From CAZYWA01 sp964650975 [NCBI: uncultured bacterium] (GTDB lineage: Bacteria; JADJOY01), in the NCBI GenBank assembly GCA_964650975.1, contig CAZYWA010000344.1, forward strand, positions 1 to 8,661: a stretch of DNA of 8,661 nt, written 5' to 3'. The notes beneath the pieces were generated by a model. It was given only the letters and a program-made list of their open reading frames with translations, did not search any database and was not told where the DNA came from. This document shows positions 1-6,529 of this stretch, piece by piece (position 1 is the first letter of the stretch; the number at the start of each line of letters is the position of its first letter). A program made the translations under genes and the position numbers.

Positions 1-13
1 GACCGCTCAGCAC
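1..13 (-). CDS. secY: Probable start of secY (partial, four codons visible)
   Basis: After the rplO stop the minus strand reads a GTG at 13-11 followed by CTG AGC GGT, giving MLSG, which would fit the start of the SecY translocase subunit. A GGGTGA that includes the rplO stop lies 7 nt upstream as a weak ribosome binding site. The identification rests almost wholly on conserved gene order (rplO-secY). Too little sequence is visible to prove the gene or its start. Confidence 0.35.
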
Positions 14-20
14 GGATGCG

Positions 21-473
21 TCACCCGACGATCTCGACGGTGCCGCCGGCAGCCTCGATCTTGGCGCGAGCCGCGGGCGTCACGGCCGCCACGCGCACCG
101 TGAGCGGACGGTCGATGTCTCCGTCGCCGAGGATCTTCACTCCGCGCGGTCCCCGCGGGATCCGGCCGATCGCCCGCAACCCGTCGCGATCGACGACCGC
201 CAGCGGATCGAAAAGCCCCAGGTCGCGCACGTTGATGATCGCGTACTTGACCGGTGCCAGGCTCGTGAAGCCGCGCTTGGGGATGCGGCGGCTGAGGGGC
301 ATCTGCCCACCCTCGAAGCTACGCGGGATGTGCCCGGCGCCCGAGCGAGCCTTCTGGCCCTTGTGCCCCTTGCCCGCCGTACCGCCGGTCCCGGAAGCCG
401 AGCCACGCCCGACCCGATGGCGCTTGCGGCGCGAGCCTGGCGCCGCCTTCAATGCGTTGAGTGACCTACCCAT
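21..473 (-). CDS. rplO: Large-subunit ribosomal protein L15 (uL15)
   Basis: This 150-residue protein is the usual L15 length. It has the N-terminal basic, glycine-rich region (LNALKAAPGSRRKRHRVGRG, about 5-24), the GHKGQKARSG motif (36-45), FEGGQMPLSRRIPKRGF (53-69) and the C-terminal globular part with VKILGDGDIDRPLTVRV. L15 is buried in 23S rRNA and acts late in 50S assembly. GGGAGAG lies 7 nt before the ATG. The 48-nt gap from rpmD shows no other feature. The gene is complete, with its TGA close to the window edge; secY is the expected next gene. Confidence 0.97.
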   Translation of the reverse strand: MGRSLNALKAAPGSRRKRHRVGRGSASGTGGTAGKGHKGQKARSGAGHIPRSFEGGQMPLSRRIPKRGFTSLAPVKYAIINVRDLGLFDPLAVVDRDGLRAIGRIPRGPRGVKILGDGDIDRPLTVRVAAVTPAARAKIEAAGGTVEIVG

Positions 474-521
474 CGACGGACTCTCCCGAGAACGACTGGA
501 TTCGCTGCGGAACCGGCGTCC

Positions 522-737
522 TCACGCGCTCCGCGCGCTCGCGTCGGTTTCCTCGAACTCCACCAGGTGGATGACCTTCTTGACCATGCCGCGGAAAGCC
601 GGCGTGTTGGGCCGAACGATCGACCGCCCGATGCCGCGCAGCCCGAGCCCCACGAGGGTCTGACGCAGCAACTGCGGGCTCCCGATGGGGCTCCGCACCA
701 GCGTGACCTTGATGTGCGTCTTGCTCGTATCGCTCAT
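522..737 (-). CDS. rpmD: Large-subunit ribosomal protein L30 (uL30)
   Basis: This 71-residue protein is slightly longer than the typical 58-62 of bacterial L30. The core runs from IKVTLVRSPIGSPQLLRQTL (about 9-28) through GLGLRGIGRSIVRPNTPAFRGMVKKVIHLVEFEE (30-63). The last eight residues and the first eight are extra and polar. L30 is a small surface protein of the 50S subunit, missing from several lineages but present here. GAGG lies 6 nt before the ATG. It sits between rpsE (15 nt) and rplO (48 nt), the canonical position. Confidence 0.96.
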   Translation of the reverse strand: MSDTSKTHIKVTLVRSPIGSPQLLRQTLVGLGLRGIGRSIVRPNTPAFRGMVKKVIHLVEFEETDASARSA

Positions 738-752
738 GTTAAACCTCGTTGC

Positions 753-1262
753 TCAACGCTGCTGATACGGCAGGTCGGCCAGCCGTCGGCCGCGCTTGCG
801 CGCGATCTCCTCGGGGTCGCGAAGCTGTCGCAGCGCCTCGAACGTCGCGTGCACCACGTTGTTGGGGTTGTTGGTGCCGATGCACTTGGTCAGGATGTTC
901 TCGATCCCCGCGGAATCGAGCACCGCGCGCATCGGACCGCCGGCGATGACACCGGTGCCCTGTGACGCGGGCTTCAGCATCACCCGACCCGCGCCGGCAC
1001 GCCCGCGGACCTCGTAGGGGATGGTCCCGTTGACGATGGGAACGCGCGTCATGGACGCGCGCGCCTTCTCGATCCCCTTCCGGATCGCCTCCGGGACCTC
1101 GCGCGCCTTGCCGAGCGCGAACCCGACCTTGCCTGCCTTGTCACCGACCACGACCAGGGCGCTGAACGAGAACCGCCGGCCACCCTTCACGACCTTCGCA
1201 ACGCGATTGACGTACACGACCTTGTCCACCAGCCGACTGTCGTCCGAACCGAATTCACGCAC
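753..1262 (-). CDS. rpsE: Small-subunit ribosomal protein S5 (uS5)
   Basis: This 169-residue protein has the S5 double-stranded-RNA-binding-like N-terminal domain, [23 protein letters not shown] (about 11-33), with [26 protein letters not shown], and the C-terminal domain, [27 protein letters not shown] and [18 protein letters not shown]5 lies at the mRNA entry site with S3 and S4 and affects decoding fidelity. The start is GTG with GGAGG 6 nt upstream. It follows rplR after 15 nt and precedes rpmD by 15 nt. No unusual substitution is obvious in the loop near residues 20-30, where spectinomycin-resistance changes occur in E. coli. Confidence 0.97.
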   Translation of the reverse strand: MREFGSDDSRLVDKVVYVNRVAKVVKGGRRFSFSALVVVGDKAGKVGFALGKAREVPEAIRKGIEKARASMTRVPIVNGTIPYEVRGRAGAGRVMLKPASQGTGVIAGGPMRAVLDSAGIENILTKCIGTNNPNNVVHATFEALRQLRDPEEIARKRGRRLADLPYQQR

Positions 1263-1268
1263 GCCCGT

Positions 1269-1273
1269 CCTCC
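1269..1273 (-). promoter_or_regulatory. Ribosome binding site for rpsE (GTG start)
   Basis: GGAGG on the minus strand lies 6 nt before the GTG of rpsE, in the 15-nt gap after rplR, and fixes the non-ATG start. Confidence 0.82.
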
Positions 1274-1277
1274 GATC

Positions 1278-1643
1278 TCAAAACTCGAGGCCCGCTTTGC
1301 GGGCCCCATCGGCTACCGCCTTGACGCGGCCGTGATAGAGAAAACCGTTGCGGTCGAACACCACGCTCTTGAGCGACCGCGCCAGCGCCTTCGCGGCAAC
1401 CAGCTCGCCCACCTTCTCGGCGGCCTGGGTGTCCCACGACTTGATCTGCAACGCCTTGAACTCCGGGCTCAAGGTCGACGCAGCCACCAGCGTCGCGCCC
1501 GAGGCGTCGTCGATCACCTGCGCGTACACGTGCTTCTCGCTGCGGTACACGTTGAGCCGCGGACGCGCGCCGTCCCCGCGCACGCGACGGCGCACGCGCT
1601 CCTTGCGTCGCGTCCATCCCAGCTTTTTCAGATTCTTGGCCAT
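1278..1643 (-). CDS. rplR: Large-subunit ribosomal protein L18 (uL18)
   Basis: This 121-residue protein has the basic N-terminal tail [20 protein letters not shown] followed by the L18 fold: [27 protein letters not shown], the [14 protein letters not shown] helix and [29 protein letters not shown]18 binds 5S rRNA with L5 in the central protuberance. The terminal GLEF is the conserved end. GAGG lies 5 nt before the ATG in the 13-nt gap after rplF. A second minus-strand frame of 120 codons over the same DNA is a shadow. Confidence 0.97.
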   Translation of the reverse strand: MAKNLKKLGWTRRKERVRRRVRGDGARPRLNVYRSEKHVYAQVIDDASGATLVAASTLSPEFKALQIKSWDTQAAEKVGELVAAKALARSLKSVVFDRNGFLYHGRVKAVADGARKAGLEF

Positions 1644-1656
1644 GAAATCCTCGACC

Positions 1657-2202
1657 TCACTTGAGACCGGTCTTGCCCACCTTGAGCTTGATGACTTCGC
1701 CCTCGTTGCGGACGCCCTTACCCTTGTACGGCTCGGGCGGCCTGAGTGCTCGCAACTTGGCGATGGTTTGCCCGAGCACCGCCTTGTCGGCCGACTCGAG
1801 CGTGATCTTCACGGGGCGATCGGTGACCTTCGCCGTCACACCCTCGGGAAGCGGGAACACGATCGGGTGCGAGTAGCCGAGCGCCAGGTTCAAATCCTTG
1901 CCCTTGAGCTCGGCGCGGTATCCGACGCCCACCACCTCGAGCGTGCGCTGGAACCCCTTCGAGAGGCCCTGAACCGAATTGGCGAGAAGGCTGCGCGTGA
2001 GGCCGTGAAGCGCCCGGTACCTGCGATCGCCGCCGCGCTCGGTGCTCAGCGTCAGCCCTCCGGCCCCGACCGCGACCGCGATCCCTTCCGGCACGGTTCG
2101 CTCGACCGACCCCTTGGCGCTCTTCAGCACCACGTTGCGCCCGTTCACGGCCACGGAAACCCCGGCCGGGAGCGGAATGATCTTGTTTCCAATGCGGGAC
2201 AT
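1657..2202 (-). CDS. rplF: Large-subunit ribosomal protein L6 (uL6)
   Basis: This 181-residue protein has the two tandem L6 folds. It begins MSRIGNKIIPLPAGVSV. The second domain has RTLEVVGVGYRAELKGKDL (about 105-123) and LGYSHPI, and the RNA-binding C-terminus is PPEPYKGKGVRNEGEVIKLK. L6 sits at the base of the L7/L12 stalk near the sarcin-ricin loop. I chose the ATG with GAGGA 7 nt upstream; the frame is open for 35 more codons, but those overlap rpsH. The gap from rpsH is 10 nt. The C-terminal signature has Asn where Tyr is usual (GVRNEGE), a minor change. Confidence 0.97.
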   Translation of the reverse strand: MSRIGNKIIPLPAGVSVAVNGRNVVLKSAKGSVERTVPEGIAVAVGAGGLTLSTERGGDRRYRALHGLTRSLLANSVQGLSKGFQRTLEVVGVGYRAELKGKDLNLALGYSHPIVFPLPEGVTAKVTDRPVKITLESADKAVLGQTIAKLRALRPPEPYKGKGVRNEGEVIKLKVGKTGLK

Positions 2203-2212
2203 GGTCGGTTCC

Positions 2213-2611
2213 TCACCACACCGTGCAGATGATCTCGCCGCCGACGCCCGCCTTGCGCGCCTGCTGGTCCGTGAGGACGCCGCGCGAGGTCGAGAGAATC
2301 GCGACACCCAGGCCGCCCATGACGTGCGGGATCTCGTCCTTCGACACGTAGCGCCGGAGACTCGGCTTGCTCACTCGCTTGATGCCGGCGATGGCGGGCC
2401 GACGCGGCCCCTCGTAGCGGAGCGTGATGCTCAACGAGCCCTGGGGACCGACGTCGTTCCACTGAACGTCGTCGACGTAGCCCTCGTCGCGCAGGATCTC
2501 GGCGACTCTGCGCTTGAGCGTCGAGCCGGGGATCTCCACGGCGGCGTGACGAGCGCGCGCGGCGTTTCGAATCCGGGTCAACATGTCGCCAATCGGGTCG
2601 GTGAAGCTCAT
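2213..2611 (-). CDS. rpsH: Small-subunit ribosomal protein S8 (uS8)
   Basis: This 132-residue protein is the common S8 length. It starts [20 protein letters not shown] and continues through [53 protein letters not shown] and the highly conserved end [12 protein letters not shown]8 binds helix 21 of 16S rRNA and, in E. coli, autogenously represses the spc operon. A strong GAGGAG lies 7 nt before the ATG, in a 27-nt gap after rpsZ. The key STSRG RNA-binding segment is intact. Confidence 0.97.
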   Translation of the reverse strand: MSFTDPIGDMLTRIRNAARARHAAVEIPGSTLKRRVAEILRDEGYVDDVQWNDVGPQGSLSITLRYEGPRRPAIAGIKRVSKPSLRRYVSKDEIPHVMGGLGVAILSTSRGVLTDQQARKAGVGGEIICTVW

Positions 2612-2638
2612 CGTGTCACTCCTCGCGGCGGTCCGGAC

Positions 2639-2824
2639 TTACCAGCTCGACTTGATGACGCCCGGGATCTCGCCCTGGAGCGCCCGCTTGCGGAAGCAGA
2701 TTCGGCACATGTCGAACCTGCGGTAATAGCCGCGCGCGCGCCCGCAGATGGCGCACCGGTGATAGGCACGCACCTGGAACTTCGGCTTGCGCTTCGCCTT
2801 CAGGATCAAAGATTTCTTCGCCAC
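2639..2824 (-). CDS. rpsZ: Small-subunit ribosomal protein S14, zinc-binding short form (uS14, type Z)
   Basis: This 61-residue protein is the short S14 form, with zinc ligands C24/C27 and C40/C43 (CAICG and CRICF). The C-terminus [18 protein letters not shown] is diagnostic of S14. It sits in the 30S head near S3, S10 and S19. The start is GTG, giving (M)[15 protein letters not shown]; a GGGGAG overlapping the end of rplE lies 6 nt upstream. Only 3 nt separate it from the rplE stop. The symbol rpsN is also used for this gene. Many bacteria also carry a cysteine-free paralogue for zinc starvation; whether this one does cannot be seen here. Confidence 0.96.
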   Translation of the reverse strand: MAKKSLILKAKRKPKFQVRAYHRCAICGRARGYYRRFDMCRICFRKRALQGEIPGVIKSSW

Positions 2825-2827
2825 GCG

Positions 2828-3478
2828 TCACTCCCCTGCCGCACGGGCTGGAACCGGCCGCCGGAACGGCATGCCGAACTCGGCGAGCAACGCGCGCGCC
2901 TCGTCGTCGGTGCGGGCCGTCGTCACGATCGTGCAGTTCAACCCGCGGATTCGGTCGATCTTGTCGTAGTCGATCTCCGGAAAGATGATCTGTTCCTTGA
3001 GACCGAGCGTGTAGTTGCCGCGTCCGTCGAAGCCCTTCGGCGAGACACCCTTGAAGTCCTTGAGACGCGGAAGGGACAGGTTCACGAGCCGATCCAGGAA
3101 TTCGTACATGCGATTCCCGCGCAGCGTGACCATGGCTCCGATCTTGACACCCTCGCGCAGCTTGAAGTTCGCGACCGAGCGCCGCGCACGGGTGACCACC
3201 GCCCGCTGACCGGCGATCATCGACAGCTGCTCGGCGGCGAGGTCCACCACCTTGTCGTTCTGGATCGCCTCGCCCAGGCCCATGTTCAGCACCACTTTCG
3301 TGATGCGCGGGGTCTGAAGACGGTTCCGGTAGTTGAACTTCTCCCGCAGCCGCGGCACGACCTCCGCGACGTAGCGCTCGCGCAACCTCGCCGGGGTCCG
3401 CGGCTTCGCCTCGCTCGGCGCCGCAGCCGCTTCGCCGGTCTCGGCGGCGACGTTTTTCTTCGCCTGCTTAGCGGCCAT
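2828..3478 (-). CDS. rplE: Large-subunit ribosomal protein L5 (uL5)
   Basis: This 216-residue protein has a standard L5 body starting near residue 30 ([19 protein letters not shown]). It includes [15 protein letters not shown] (57-71), [22 protein letters not shown] (89-110) and the [23 protein letters not shown] signature. L5 binds 5S rRNA with L18 and contacts P-site tRNA. The first 30 or so residues are a low-complexity Ala/Lys/Glu/Pro extension not needed for the fold. The start is still well supported: a very strong GGGGAGG lies 6 nt upstream, and no later initiator is available before the core. It overlaps rplX by 11 nt. In E. coli, S8 represses at the rplE start; I cannot recognise that mRNA structure here. 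Confidence 0.96.
   Translation of the reverse strand: MAAKQAKKNVAAETGEAAAAPSEAKPRTPARLRERYVAEVVPRLREKFNYRNRLQTPRITKVVLNMGLGEAIQNDKVVDLAAEQLSMIAGQRAVVTRARRSVANFKLREGVKIGAMVTLRGNRMYEFLDRLVNLSLPRLKDFKGVSPKGFDGRGNYTLGLKEQIIFPEIDYDKIDRIRGLNCTIVTTARTDDEARALLAEFGMPFRRPVPARAAGE
2831..2836 (-). promoter_or_regulatory. Ribosome binding site for rpsZ (GTG start)
   Basis: GGGGAG on the minus strand, overlapping the last codons of rplE, lies 6 nt before the GTG of rpsZ and supports that initiator. Confidence 0.8.
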
Positions 3479-3800
3479 CGATACCCTCCCCGCACTTCCG
3501 GCACACGCGCACCTTGCCGGCGGTGCCGCGTTCGCTGTGGCCGACGCGCGTCGGCTTGTCGCAGCGCGGACAAACCACGTGGGCGTTGGACACGTGGATG
3601 GGGGCTTCCTTCTCGATGATCCCACCCTGGCGGTTCTTGGCGCTCGGCTTGGAGTGCCGCTTGGCGAAATTGACGCCCTCGATCAGCACCCGGTCCTTCT
3701 TGGAGAGCACGCGCAGCACCTTGCCGCGCTTGCCCCGGTCCTTGCCGGCGCCCACCTCGACGGTGTCGCCCCGCCTGACGGCGTACGATGCGTGTTTCAT
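3468..3800 (-). CDS. rplX: Large-subunit ribosomal protein L24 (uL24), zinc-ribbon form
   Basis: This 110-residue protein has the KOW motif near the N-terminus ([20 protein letters not shown], 9-28), then [13 protein letters not shown] and [20 protein letters not shown]. The C-terminal part has four cysteines in two CxxC pairs (C77/C80 and C100/C103), so this is probably the zinc-binding form. L24 is an assembly-initiator protein for the 50S subunit, a role it shares with L3 in E. coli. The ATG follows rplN after 8 nt, and its GAGG overlaps the rplN stop. The 3' end overlaps the rplE start by 11 nt. The frame is open upstream inside rplN, but L24 similarity starts at [11 protein letters not shown]. 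Confidence 0.96.
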   Translation of the reverse strand: MKHASYAVRRGDTVEVGAGKDRGKRGKVLRVLSKKDRVLIEGVNFAKRHSKPSAKNRQGGIIEKEAPIHVSNAHVVCPRCDKPTRVGHSERGTAGKVRVCRKCGEGIDGR

Positions 3801-3808
3801 GTCGAGCC

Positions 3809-4177
3809 TCAGAGCACTTCCGGTGCGAGCGAGATGATCTTGGTGAAGTTCTTGGCGCGCAGCTCGCGCGCCACCGGCCCGAAGATGCGGGTGCCGATCG
3901 GCTCGCGCTGCGGGGTGATGAGCACCACCGAGTTGGTGTCGAACCGGATGTACGAGCCGTCCGGGCGGCCCACTTCCTTGGCGGTGCGCACGATCACCGC
4001 GTGGTGAACCTCGCCCTTCTTCGCCTTGGAGCGCGGCAGCGCTTCCTTCACCGACACCACGATGACGTCGCCGACCGACGCGTAGCGCCGCTTGGTGCCG
4101 CCCAGCAACTGGATGCACTCGACGCGCTTCGCGCCCGAGTTGTCGGCGACGTCCAGCCAGGTCTCGACCTGAATCAT
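3809..4177 (-). CDS. rplN: Large-subunit ribosomal protein L14 (uL14)
   Basis: This 122-residue protein is exactly the common bacterial L14 length. It begins [20 protein letters not shown] and contains [30 protein letters not shown] and the [30 protein letters not shown] signature. L14 forms an intersubunit bridge with 16S rRNA, is a partner of L3 and L19 on the 50S surface, and is the binding site of the silencing factor RsfS. GAGGG lies 6 nt upstream of the ATG. In E. coli this gene begins the separate spc operon; here only 17 nt separate it from rpsQ, too little for a promoter and leader. Confidence 0.97.
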   Translation of the reverse strand: MIQVETWLDVADNSGAKRVECIQLLGGTKRRYASVGDVIVVSVKEALPRSKAKKGEVHHAVIVRTAKEVGRPDGSYIRFDTNSVVLITPQREPIGTRIFGPVARELRAKNFTKIISLAPEVL

Positions 4178-4194
4178 GGCGATCCCTCAGTCTC

Positions 4195-4482
4195 TCAATT
4201 GCCGCGCGAGAGCACTTTGTGCACTCGCCAGCTCTTGCGCTTGCTGAGCGGTCGGCACTCCACGATCTCGACCGTATCGCCCACCTTGCACTCGTTGCGC
4301 TCGTCGTGCGCCATGTACTTGTGATGGCGCCGTAGCACCTTTTTGTAGAGCGGATGGGGAGCGCGGCGCGTCACGCGGACCACGATGCTCTTGTCCATCT
4401 TGTCGCTCACCACGATTCCCACGCGGTGCTTGCGAATCGACTGACGTGCTGGCTTCGCTTCTTCCTTGGCTGCTTCGCTCAT
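4195..4482 (-). CDS. rpsQ: Small-subunit ribosomal protein S17 (uS17)
   Basis: This 95-residue protein is a little longer than the common 80-89. The OB-fold core begins around residue 16 ([21 protein letters not shown]). It contains [19 protein letters not shown], the [23 protein letters not shown] signature and a basic tail. S17 is a primary 16S 5'-domain binder needed early in 30S assembly. The extra N-terminal stretch of about 15 residues is rich in Ala, Lys and Glu. The ATG overlaps the rpmC stop (ATGA); the upstream Shine-Dalgarno is modest (AAGGG, about 9 nt away). It is the last gene of the classical S10 part and is followed after 17 nt by rplN. Confidence 0.96.
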   Translation of the reverse strand: MSEAAKEEAKPARQSIRKHRVGIVVSDKMDKSIVVRVTRRAPHPLYKKVLRRHHKYMAHDERNECKVGDTVEIVECRPLSKRKSWRVHKVLSRGN

Positions 4483-4673
4483 GACCGGCGACCCTTCTCG
4501 CTGAGCACCGTCTTGACCCGCGCGATCTCGCGACGCACCACCTTGAGGCGGGCGCTGTTCCGCAGCTGACCCGTGGCGTGCTGGAGGCGCAGGTGAAACA
4601 GATCCTCCGCCAGCTCGCGATCCTTGGCCTTGAGCTCGTCCTGCCCCAGACCCTTCAACTGTTCCGCGCTCAC
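4479..4673 (-). CDS. rpmC: Large-subunit ribosomal protein L29 (uL29)
   Basis: This 64-residue helical-hairpin protein is the usual L29 size. It starts (M)[20 protein letters not shown] and carries the family segment [34 protein letters not shown]29 sits at the tunnel exit next to L23. The start is GTG, overlapping the rplP stop by 4 nt (GTGA), with GGAGG 7 nt upstream. The stop overlaps the rpsQ start as ATGA, so rplP, rpmC and rpsQ form a translationally coupled trio. The frame is open far upstream through rplP, but that part has no L29 similarity. Confidence 0.96.
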   Translation of the reverse strand: MSAEQLKGLGQDELKAKDRELAEDLFHLRLQHATGQLRNSARLKVVRREIARVKTVLSEKGRRS

Positions 4674-5086
4674 AGACCTTCCTCCCGCACGACCGCTCGC
4701 GTCTTGATGGGCAGCTTGTGCCCCGCGATGCGCATGGCTTCCATCGCGTCCGCCCGCAACACACCCTCGATCTCGTAAAGAATGCGACCGGGAAGCACCA
4801 CCGCCACCCAGTCCTCGGGATTGCCCTTGCCCTTGCCCATTCGAGTCTCGAGAGGCTTCTTGGTGATCGGCTTGTCCGGAAAGACCCGGATCCAGATCTT
4901 GCCGTGGCGCTTGACGTGACGGGTGATGGCCACGCGAGCCGCCTCGATCTGACGCGCGGTGAGCCACCCCGGCTCGACGGCCTGCAACCCGAACTCACCC
5001 AGCGAGAGCTTCGAGCCGCGGTAGGCCTTCCCGCGCATTCGCCCCTTCTGGAGCTTTCGGTATTTGGTTCGTGCCGGCTGCAGCAT
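4670..5086 (-). CDS. rplP: Large-subunit ribosomal protein L16 (uL16)
   Basis: This 138-residue protein is the normal L16 length. It begins [19 protein letters not shown] and contains [22 protein letters not shown], the loop [20 protein letters not shown] and the signature [14 protein letters not shown] (82-95). R82 aligns with the E. coli arginine (R81) that can be hydroxylated. L16 organises the A-site tRNA elbow region of the 50S subunit. AGGAG lies 7 nt before the ATG, within a 48-nt gap after rpsC. The stop overlaps the rpmC start as GTGA. Confidence 0.97.
   Translation of the reverse strand: MLQPARTKYRKLQKGRMRGKAYRGSKLSLGEFGLQAVEPGWLTARQIEAARVAITRHVKRHGKIWIRVFPDKPITKKPLETRMGKGKGNPEDWVAVVLPGRILYEIEGVLRADAMEAMRIAGHKLPIKTRAVVREEGL
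4681..4685 (-). promoter_or_regulatory. Ribosome binding site for rpmC (GTG start)
   Basis: GGAGG on the minus strand, inside the last codons of rplP, lies 7 nt upstream of the GTG of rpmC. It decides the start within a frame that otherwise stays open for about 100 codons upstream. Confidence 0.82.
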
Positions 5087-5134
5087 CGGATGACTCCTGG
5101 ATCAGATCTATCGACTCGGACGGTTGGCCACGAC

Positions 5135-5785
5135 CTAGATCAGCTTCCCAGGGGCGTTGCGGTCGAGCTGCTCGCCCAGGAAGATCCAGCACTTGACCCC
5201 GATCGTTCCGTAGGTGGTCTTGGCGGTCGCGACACCGAAATCGATGCGCGCCCGCAGCGTGTGAAGCGGCACGCGACCCTCGCGGTACCACTCCATGCGC
5301 GACATCTCGCTGCCGCCCAGCCGGCCTCCGCACTGGATCTTCACACCCAGGGCGCCGAGCTTCATCGACGTGGACACCGCGCGCTTCATCGCGCGCCGGA
5401 ACGCCACGCGGCGCTCGAGCTGCACCGCGACGTTCTCGGCGACCAGCGTCGCGTCCGTCTCGGCCTTCCGCACCTCGTGGATGTTGAGGTGGATCTCCTT
5501 GTCGGTGAGCCGCTGCAGGTCGCCCTTGATCTTCTCGACCTCGGCGCCCTTCTTGCCGATCACGATGCCAGGGCGCGAGGTGTGGATGTTGACCCGCACC
5601 TGGTTCGCCTTGCGCTCGATCTCGACCCGGCTCAGCCCGGCGTGATGCAGCCGCGACTTCAAGTGCTCACGGATGCGGATGTCCTCGTGAAGCCACTTGG
5701 TGAAGTTGGCCTTGGCGTACCACTTCGAATCCCAGGTCTCGATGACCCCGAGTCGGAAGCCGCGCGGATGAACTTTTTGACCCAA
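5135..5785 (-). CDS. rpsC: Small-subunit ribosomal protein S3 (uS3)
   Basis: This 216-residue protein is within the bacterial S3 range, slightly shorter than E. coli S3 (about 233). It starts [14 protein letters not shown] after the initiator. A type-2 KH domain has the GKKG loop at 77-80. The C-terminal domain has FRRAMKRA (129-136), whose basic residues correspond to those implicated in mRNA helicase activity in E. coli, and [20 protein letters not shown] (153-172). S3 lines the mRNA entry channel. The start codon is TTG, fixed by the universal GQKVHP N-terminus and a strong GGGGAG 6 nt upstream. It lies 14 nt after rplV and ends with TAG. Confidence 0.97.
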   Translation of the reverse strand: MGQKVHPRGFRLGVIETWDSKWYAKANFTKWLHEDIRIREHLKSRLHHAGLSRVEIERKANQVRVNIHTSRPGIVIGKKGAEVEKIKGDLQRLTDKEIHLNIHEVRKAETDATLVAENVAVQLERRVAFRRAMKRAVSTSMKLGALGVKIQCGGRLGGSEMSRMEWYREGRVPLHTLRARIDFGVATAKTTYGTIGVKCWIFLGEQLDRNAPGKLI

Positions 5786-5791
5786 GACTCA

Positions 5792-5797
5792 CTCCCC
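5792..5797 (-). promoter_or_regulatory. Strong ribosome binding site for rpsC (TTG start)
   Basis: GGGGAG on the minus strand ends 6 nt before the TTG that begins rpsC, in the 14-nt gap after the rplV stop. The strong site may compensate for the poor initiator codon and is the main nucleotide evidence for that start. Confidence 0.82.
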
Positions 5798-5799
5798 TT

Positions 5800-6138
5800 T
5801 CATCTCTCGGCGAGCTCGACGGTGACGTGGCTGGTGCGCTTCCGGATCGGCGTGCCGCGCCCCATCGCCCGCGGCATCCAGCGCTTCGCCGTCGGACCTT
5901 CGTCGACCCAGGCTGCGGTGACGACCAGGCTGTCGACGTCGAGCTTGCCGGTTTCCTCGGCGTTCGCGATCGCCGACTTCAGGATCTTGGCCACGGTCTT
6001 GGCCGCCGCGCGCTTGCTGAACGCGAGCAGCTTCTGCGCCTCGCCGACGCTCTTGCCGCGCACCAAGTCGACGACCTGGCGCACCTTGTACGGCGCCATG
6101 CGCACGTAGCGTCCTTGTGCTCGAACTCGGTCAGACAC
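5800..6138 (-). CDS. rplV: Large-subunit ribosomal protein L22 (uL22)
   Basis: This 112-residue protein carries the L22 core: YVRMAPYKVRQVVDLVRGKSV (about 11-31), the AIANAEE segment, the LVVTAAWVDEGPTAKRWMPRAMGR hairpin that extends into the exit tunnel, and the terminal TSHVTVEL. L22 contacts all 23S rRNA domains and forms the tunnel constriction with L4. The start is GTG, and L22 similarity begins within a few residues of it. AGGAG lies 9 nt upstream. The gap from rpsS is 51 nt, the longest in the window, and shows no clear hairpin or promoter. Confidence 0.97.
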   Translation of the reverse strand: MSDRVRAQGRYVRMAPYKVRQVVDLVRGKSVGEAQKLLAFSKRAAAKTVAKILKSAIANAEETGKLDVDSLVVTAAWVDEGPTAKRWMPRAMGRGTPIRKRTSHVTVELAER

Positions 6139-6147
6139 GACGGCTCT

Positions 6148-6152
6148 CTCCT
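6148..6152 (-). promoter_or_regulatory. Ribosome binding site for rplV (GTG start)
   Basis: AGGAG on the minus strand lies 9 nt upstream of the GTG of rplV. It supports the non-ATG start, as no ATG in the same frame lies nearby at the N-terminus of the L22 homology. Confidence 0.8.
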
Positions 6153-6189
6153 CGTGACTCGTGGTGGCGCGTCCGGTTCACGACTACAC

Positions 6190-6483
6190 TCACTTCGGAC
6201 CGGCCTTGACGACCTTGGTCTTGCGATCGCCAGCGTGCGCGTGGAAGGTGCGCGTGATGGCGAACTCGCCCAGCTTGTGGCCCACCATGTTCTCGGTCAC
6301 GAAGAACGGGATGAACTTCTTGCCGTTGTGGACCGCCACGTTGATCCCGACGAAATCAGGCGTGATCGTGGAACGCCGCGACCAGGTCTTTATCGGCTGG
6401 CGGCTGTCGCCCTTCCTGTAATCGGAGACCTTCTTCGCGAGGCTGGCCTCGACGTAGGGTCCTTTGCGGAGTGACCGGGGCAT
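6190..6483 (-). CDS. rpsS: Small-subunit ribosomal protein S19 (uS19)
   Basis: This 97-residue protein begins [19 protein letters not shown] and contains the S19 core [16 protein letters not shown] (about 31-46), [24 protein letters not shown] (about 52-75) and FHAHAGD near the C-terminus. It binds the 16S head near S13 and contacts the A-site finger bridge. A strong ribosome binding site, AGGAG, sits 9 nt before the ATG. It follows rplB after a 46-nt gap that holds nothing else I can recognise. Confidence 0.97.
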   Translation of the reverse strand: MPRSLRKGPYVEASLAKKVSDYRKGDSRQPIKTWSRRSTITPDFVGINVAVHNGKKFIPFFVTENMVGHKLGEFAITRTFHAHAGDRKTKVVKAGPK

Positions 6484-6529
6484 CGCGAAGATCTCCTCTA
6501 TCGGCTCGTACGGCTCTCGGCGTCGGGCG

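Noticed and set aside
2042-3619. Long plus-strand open frame (525 codons) opposite rplF, rpsH, rpsZ and rplE
   Set aside because: It is antisense to four clear ribosomal genes, has an arginine- and histidine-rich composition typical of reverse-complement GC-rich codons, and shows no recognisable domain.
4195-4998. Apparent 267-codon minus-strand protein ending in S17, suggesting a fusion
   Set aside because: Only the last 95 codons resemble S17. The upstream part is an out-of-frame reading of rplP and rpmC, and the ATGA overlap at 4479-4482 marks the true start.
4718-6109. Plus-strand open frame of 463 codons opposite rplP, rpsC and rplV
   Set aside because: It is a shadow of high third-position GC on the minus strand; it crosses gene boundaries and shows no family similarity.
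6139-6189. The largest intergenic gaps (6139-6189, 5087-5134, 474-521, 6484-6529) as possible promoters, small RNAs or terminators
   Set aside because: Each is 46-51 nt and holds a Shine-Dalgarno sequence for the next gene. I see no convincing -10/-35 pair, stem-loop followed by a T run, or short coding sequence.
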